Origin: Aselliscus stoliczkanus
Taxonomy: Eukaryota > Chordata > Mammalia > Chiroptera > Hipposideridae
Assembly (NCBI GenBank): GCA_033961575.1
Contig: CM066738.1
Coordinates: forward strand, 71,595,478 to 71,659,477
DNA length: 64,000 nt
Reading direction: 5' to 3'
The first letter of the stretch is position 1. Each line of letters starts with the position of its first letter. Made by a program: the position numbers and the translations under genes. Of this stretch, positions 60,143 through 64,000 are shown piece by piece. The notes beneath the pieces were generated by a model, which was not told the origin of the DNA, ran no database searches, and saw nothing but the letters and a program-made list of their open reading frames with translations.

Positions 60143-61580
60143 ATATTACATTCATAACCAAGAAACAAAGAGAAAGTTTCTGCTTCTGTTATGGTTTAGT
60201 AGCTCCAACAGGACCCAAACCTCCCATAGATAAACTATATACTATAGACAAAATAAGAAAAAACAAAAAACAGAAGGCCTCCCCTCTCCCAAACAGTGAT
60301 CTGAGGGCACTGGAGAGTAAACATAAACAGGAAGACACTGGAGAGGAGCTGCCACTTGGCAAAAGGGATCAGCATAGGATGAATTACAAGTTATTATGAC
60401 TTTTAGCCAGAGGGAAGACCAAATTTGGTGCAATGTGGTATGGCTAAAATTCTTCTAGAAAATCTTGAGTCTTTCTGGCGTGAAGTACAAAAGGACAAAG
60501 CTTAGGACAACCACAAGGTTTGGAAAGTGAGTGGGTAGTCCAGGAAAAAAGAAATAAAGAGGAAGTCCTTAATTCTGTGTGAAAATCTTCCCAAGTCTCT
60601 GACTGACCCCTGAACCATCTGTGCATAGGATGGTTTTCAGCTAAAACTAAAATAATTTATTTGAGATTTGAGTTACCATTCAAGAGTCAGAGTTTGCAAT
60701 TTCAGGAAAGTCAAGTTAATTGTCTCCTTAAAAAAATTCAATATTTTAAAGAGAAATATTACAGAATCCAGAGTCTCTACAACATAAAATTTGCAATGTC
60801 CAGGATACAATCCAAAATTTTTTGACATTGGAAGAACCAAAAAAATGTGACCTATTCTGAAAAGAAAAGATAATAAATAGAGATAAAGCCTGAGATGACC
60901 CAGATGTCGATATTAACAGTTAAGGATTTTAGAGCCACTGTTATTATATAACTGTTCTCAAAAATATAAATAAGTTTACAATGAATGAAAAGATAAGAAA
61001 TACCAGGAGAAAAATAAAAATAAAAATGAAAATTCTAGAACTAAAACATACATTACATTAGATTGAAAATTCAATGGGTGAGTCTAATAGCAGAATGGAT
61101 AAAATAGAAAAAAGAGTCAGTGAATTTGAAGACATATTAATAAAAATTATCCAGCCTGAAGAAGAGAAAAAGATTTTCAAAAAAACAAATGGAGATTTGG
61201 GAACTTGTAGGACAATATCAAAAGGTCTAACACAGATACAATTGGAATTCCAGGAAAGATGAGAGAAAATGAAGTAAAAAAACCCAAAACATCAGAAAAA
61301 AGAAACAATAGCAGGAAATTTTTCAAATTTTGCAATTCAAGAGGTTTAGGTAATGCCAAGGTGGATAAACACAAAGAAAACCACTCTGGACCTAAGCGTC
61401 AAGCTGCTGTAAAAAAAAGACAAAATTTTAAAGTAGACAGATAAAAACAATATATTACAATGACTGTGGACTTCTCAGAAAGTATGAAGGCCAAAATATA
61501 GTGGAGCAGTATCTTTAAAGTGCTAAAAGAAAAACAACAACAACAACAAAAAAAACCAAAGATCTGTCAACCCAGAAATC
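60143..61580 (+). mobile_element. Old HAL1/L1M 5' part with ORF1 remnant, sense
   Basis: 'gagatgacccagatgtcgat', 'ttaaggattttagagccact' and the frame MGESNSRMDKIEKRVSEFED (from 61074) are typical of the coiled-coil ORF1 region of HAL1/old L1. It is interrupted at 61581 by SINEs; L1 sequence resumes at 62605. The left limit is uncertain. Confidence 0.7.
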
Positions 61581-62186
61581 TTTTTTTTTTTTAAAGATTT
61601 TATTGGGGAATTGGGGGAGGGGACCAGCCAAATTGTTTTTTTTCAGTCTTCATTGTGGAGGACACCAGTCGCTATCTGGCTTCCCGTTGGCAGCCCTTGG
61701 CCTCTAAGCTCAAGGTGCTGTGTTCAATCTTAGTGGGTGGGTGTAGCTACCATCCCATGCAGGAGTCGAACCAGCAGCCTTGTTGTTAAGAGTCCATGCT
61801 CTATTTTCTGAGCCATCCAGGTGGCAGCTCAGCTCAAGGTGCTGAGTTCAGTCTTAGTTGCTGTGGACATAGCCACCATCCCATGTGGGAGTCGAACCCG
61901 GCAGCCTTGTTATTAAGAGCGCACGCCCTATTCACTGAGCCATCCGGGAGGCAGCTCAGCTCAAGGTGCCGAGTTCAATCTTTGTTGCTGGTGGGCATAG
62001 CCCACCATTGAACAGGCAATCTTGTTGTTATACCAGCTGAGTCATCTTGCCACCTGTTGGCAGCTCAGTGATAGCTCAGCTAGGGCGCAGCATTCACTGA
62101 CCCATGTGGGAATCAAACCGGTGGCCCTGTTGCTCAGAGCACGTGCTCTAAGCCAACTCAAAACTGAGCCACACAGCTGGCCCTAG
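61581..62186 (-). mobile_element. Multimeric tRNA-derived SINE (type C), antisense
   Basis: Poly-T and 'aaagattttattggggaatt' are followed by units of about 123 bp. Each holds an antisense tRNA-like block ('ggagtcgaaccagcagcct' near 61762, 'gggagtcgaacccggcagcc' near 61888, and a partial third near 61938-62010). The usual type C head at the right end finishes 'gccacacagctggccc'. The B box near 61888 is canonical. Confidence 0.85.
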
Positions 62187-62604
62187 AATTCTTTTTTTTT
62201 TTTTTTTTTAAAGATTATATTGGGGAATTGGTGGAGGGGAACAGTGTTGGGGAATCGGGGAAGGGGAACAGACAAGTTGCTGTCTTTTTGTTCTTCAGTC
62301 TAGTTGTGGAGGATGTTGCTTCACTGTTGGTATCGTCATTGCACTCTTCCCGGATGAGGCAGATCGGTCGCTGGCCTCTGGATGTCGCTCACCGCGGCTA
62401 TTGGCAGCTCACGCTTGGCTGCCAGCCGCTCACACTGGCTGCGGGCCACTCACTGTAGCCTATGGCAGCCCACTGCAGCAGGGGCTGCAGCCCACACCAT
62501 CACCGGGGCTCGCACAGCCCAGCTCCAGGTGGAGCTGTTGTTAGCTGTAGAGGGCAGTGTCACTGGCCCTCATGTGGGATCCGAACCGGGCCTCTGGCAT
62601 CCCT
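62187..62604 (-). mobile_element. Composite SINE (type B), antisense, head missing
   Basis: Poly-T, 'aaagattatattggggaatt', GC-rich repeats and 'ggatccgaaccgggcctctg'. The final tRNA-like head is absent, so it is 5'-truncated or cut by rearrangement. It sits back to back with the SINE at 61581-62186. Confidence 0.88.
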
Positions 62605-64000
62605 AAACTGGAAAGAAAAAAGTAGAATTGCCTATATTTGCAGATGACATGATTATTTATGTAGAAAATCCTAAGGAATATACCAAACAACTACTAGAAC
62701 TAATAAATGAATTAATAAGGATACCAGGAAATTATAGTTAAAAATTAATTATATTTTTGTATGCTAATAGCAAAAAACAGGAAAATGAAACAAACATTCA
62801 ATTTAAAATAGTGTCAGAAACATAATGTTCTTAGGAATTAATTCAACAAAAGGCATGCAGACTTCTATGCTAAAGCTAAAAAACATTGGTAAGAGAAATT
62901 TAGAGATACCTAAATAAATAGAAAGATATTTATGTATTGGAAGACTCAGTATTATTATGATATCAATTCCCCCCAAATTGATCTAAAGATTTAATGCAGA
63001 TTTTTTGTTAGAAATTGACAAGTGTTTCTAAAGTTTATATGGTTATTTAAAGGACCGAGAATACCTAAAGCCATCTTGAAAAAGGAGAATAAAATCAGAT
63101 AACTTGTATTATCTTACTTCAGGACTATAATGTAAAGCTACATTAATCAAAACAGTGTGATGTCAACACAAGGATAAACAATTAGATCAATGTAACAGAA
63201 TAGGGAGCACAGAAACAGACCCATATTTATTGTACACATTTGGTTTTTAATAAAAATACCAAAGCAATCCAATGCGGAGGGGTGGGTAAATGCATGAGGG
63301 GAAAGTCTTTTCAACAAATGGTTCTGGAATAACTGGGTATTTATATGGGAAAAATAAGTTTTGACCCCTACCTCAAATCATACACAAAAACTAAATTGAT
63401 ATGGATTAGACTGAAATAAAGCTAAAACTATAAAGCTTTAGAGAAAAAATATAGAAGATCTTTGTGAGTCAAAAGATGAGCAAAGTTTTCTTAGGTCACA
63501 GAAAGCAATAACCATGAAAAACTGACAAATTAGACCATCAAAATTAAAAACTTCTGTTCACAAAAAACACTATTAAAAAAAATAATAGGAAGATACACAT
63601 GGGGAGGAAATATTCACAAAACATAAATCTGACAAATGGTTGGTATCCAGAAGATATAAAGAACACCCACAGCTTATAACAAAAAAACAACCTAATAAAT
63701 ATGCAAAAGATTTGAATAACCACCTCACAAAATTTAACATAGGAATTGACAATAAACTTACAACACAGGGCTTAAAATCATTAATCATTAGAGGAATGCA
63801 AATTAAAATTACAATGACTTAGGTGAGGATGTGGAGCAACCATAGTATCATCGGTTATTGGGGTGAATGGAAAATGATTAACTGCTTTGGGAAAATGTCT
63901 CGGCAGTTCTATAAATAAAACTAAATATACACTTACTCCATGACTCACAAATTCCACTCATAGACATTTGTCCAGGAGAAACAGAAATGTATGTTTATAA
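62605..64000 (+). mobile_element. L1 ORF2 remnant, sense, running off the right edge
   Basis: It starts within reverse transcriptase (frame LPIFADDMIIYVENPKEYTK near 62625-62690, containing the FADD form of the catalytic YADD motif) and continues through the C-terminal region (for example 'ttatataggaattgacaat'-type sequence near 63740) to the window end. Many stops are present. Together with 60143-61580 it may be one old element with an internal deletion. Confidence 0.8.

Noticed and set aside
58493..64000. The next LAMA3 exon (rest of LE2)
   Set aside because: No frame resembling NTAGVNCE with flanking splice sites was found; the region is mainly SINE and L1.
1..64000. CRISPR arrays, operons, phage or bacterial defence systems
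   Set aside because: Composition, introns, SINEs and L1 show vertebrate DNA; the tandem repeats present are microsatellites or retroelement parts.

Overview
The window is mammalian genomic DNA, probably from a bat. The evidence is several families of tRNA-derived SINEs (heads reading roughly 'ggccggccgagtggcgca', tails ending in 'ccaataaaatcttt') together with laurasiatherian-type L1 elements whose 3' end reads 'gtacacctgaaactaat'. I suspect the rhinolophoid side of Yinpterochiroptera, but the species cannot be fixed from the sequence alone.

The only protein-coding gene I can support is LAMA3 (laminin subunit alpha-3) on the + strand. Six consecutive internal exons lie at 44978-45095, 45793-45911, 47703-47873, 50422-50513, 53645-53760 and 58374-58492. 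Together they are 735 nt, or 245 codons, in one uninterrupted frame with canonical AG/GT splice sites. They encode the second half of the laminin N-terminal (LN) domain, the first laminin-type EGF-like (LE) module and part of the second. This is the N-terminus specific to the long alpha-3B form. The signal peptide and the first part of the LN domain must lie upstream of base 1; I found no sign of them here, so bases 1-44977 are read as intron. The exon following 58492 is also not in the window.

The rest is intron, much of it transposon-derived. 1-3056: antisense L1 broken by two SINEs. 3057-12284: mostly unique intron with MIR, L2 and L1M remnants, a pyrimidine-rich microsatellite and SINEs. 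12285-20528: a nearly full-length, decayed antisense L1. 20529-35020: unique sequence with MER5A/hAT, MIR, SINEs and a GT/GA tract. 35021-38309: a sense 'half-L1' (HAL1-like) with target-site duplications. 38983-42149: an antisense, internally deleted L1 whose 5' region looks spliced. 42519-43430: a palindromic mariner. 43684 to the end: the exons separated by introns holding further SINEs, MIR, and L1/HAL1 pieces that run off the right edge.

I saw no bacterial, viral, CRISPR or operon-like system. The more unusual content is in the mobile elements: a palindromic mariner, a spliced-looking L1, a composite SINE with an internal variable repeat, and a multimeric tRNA-SINE. All family names are by recognition, without a database search.
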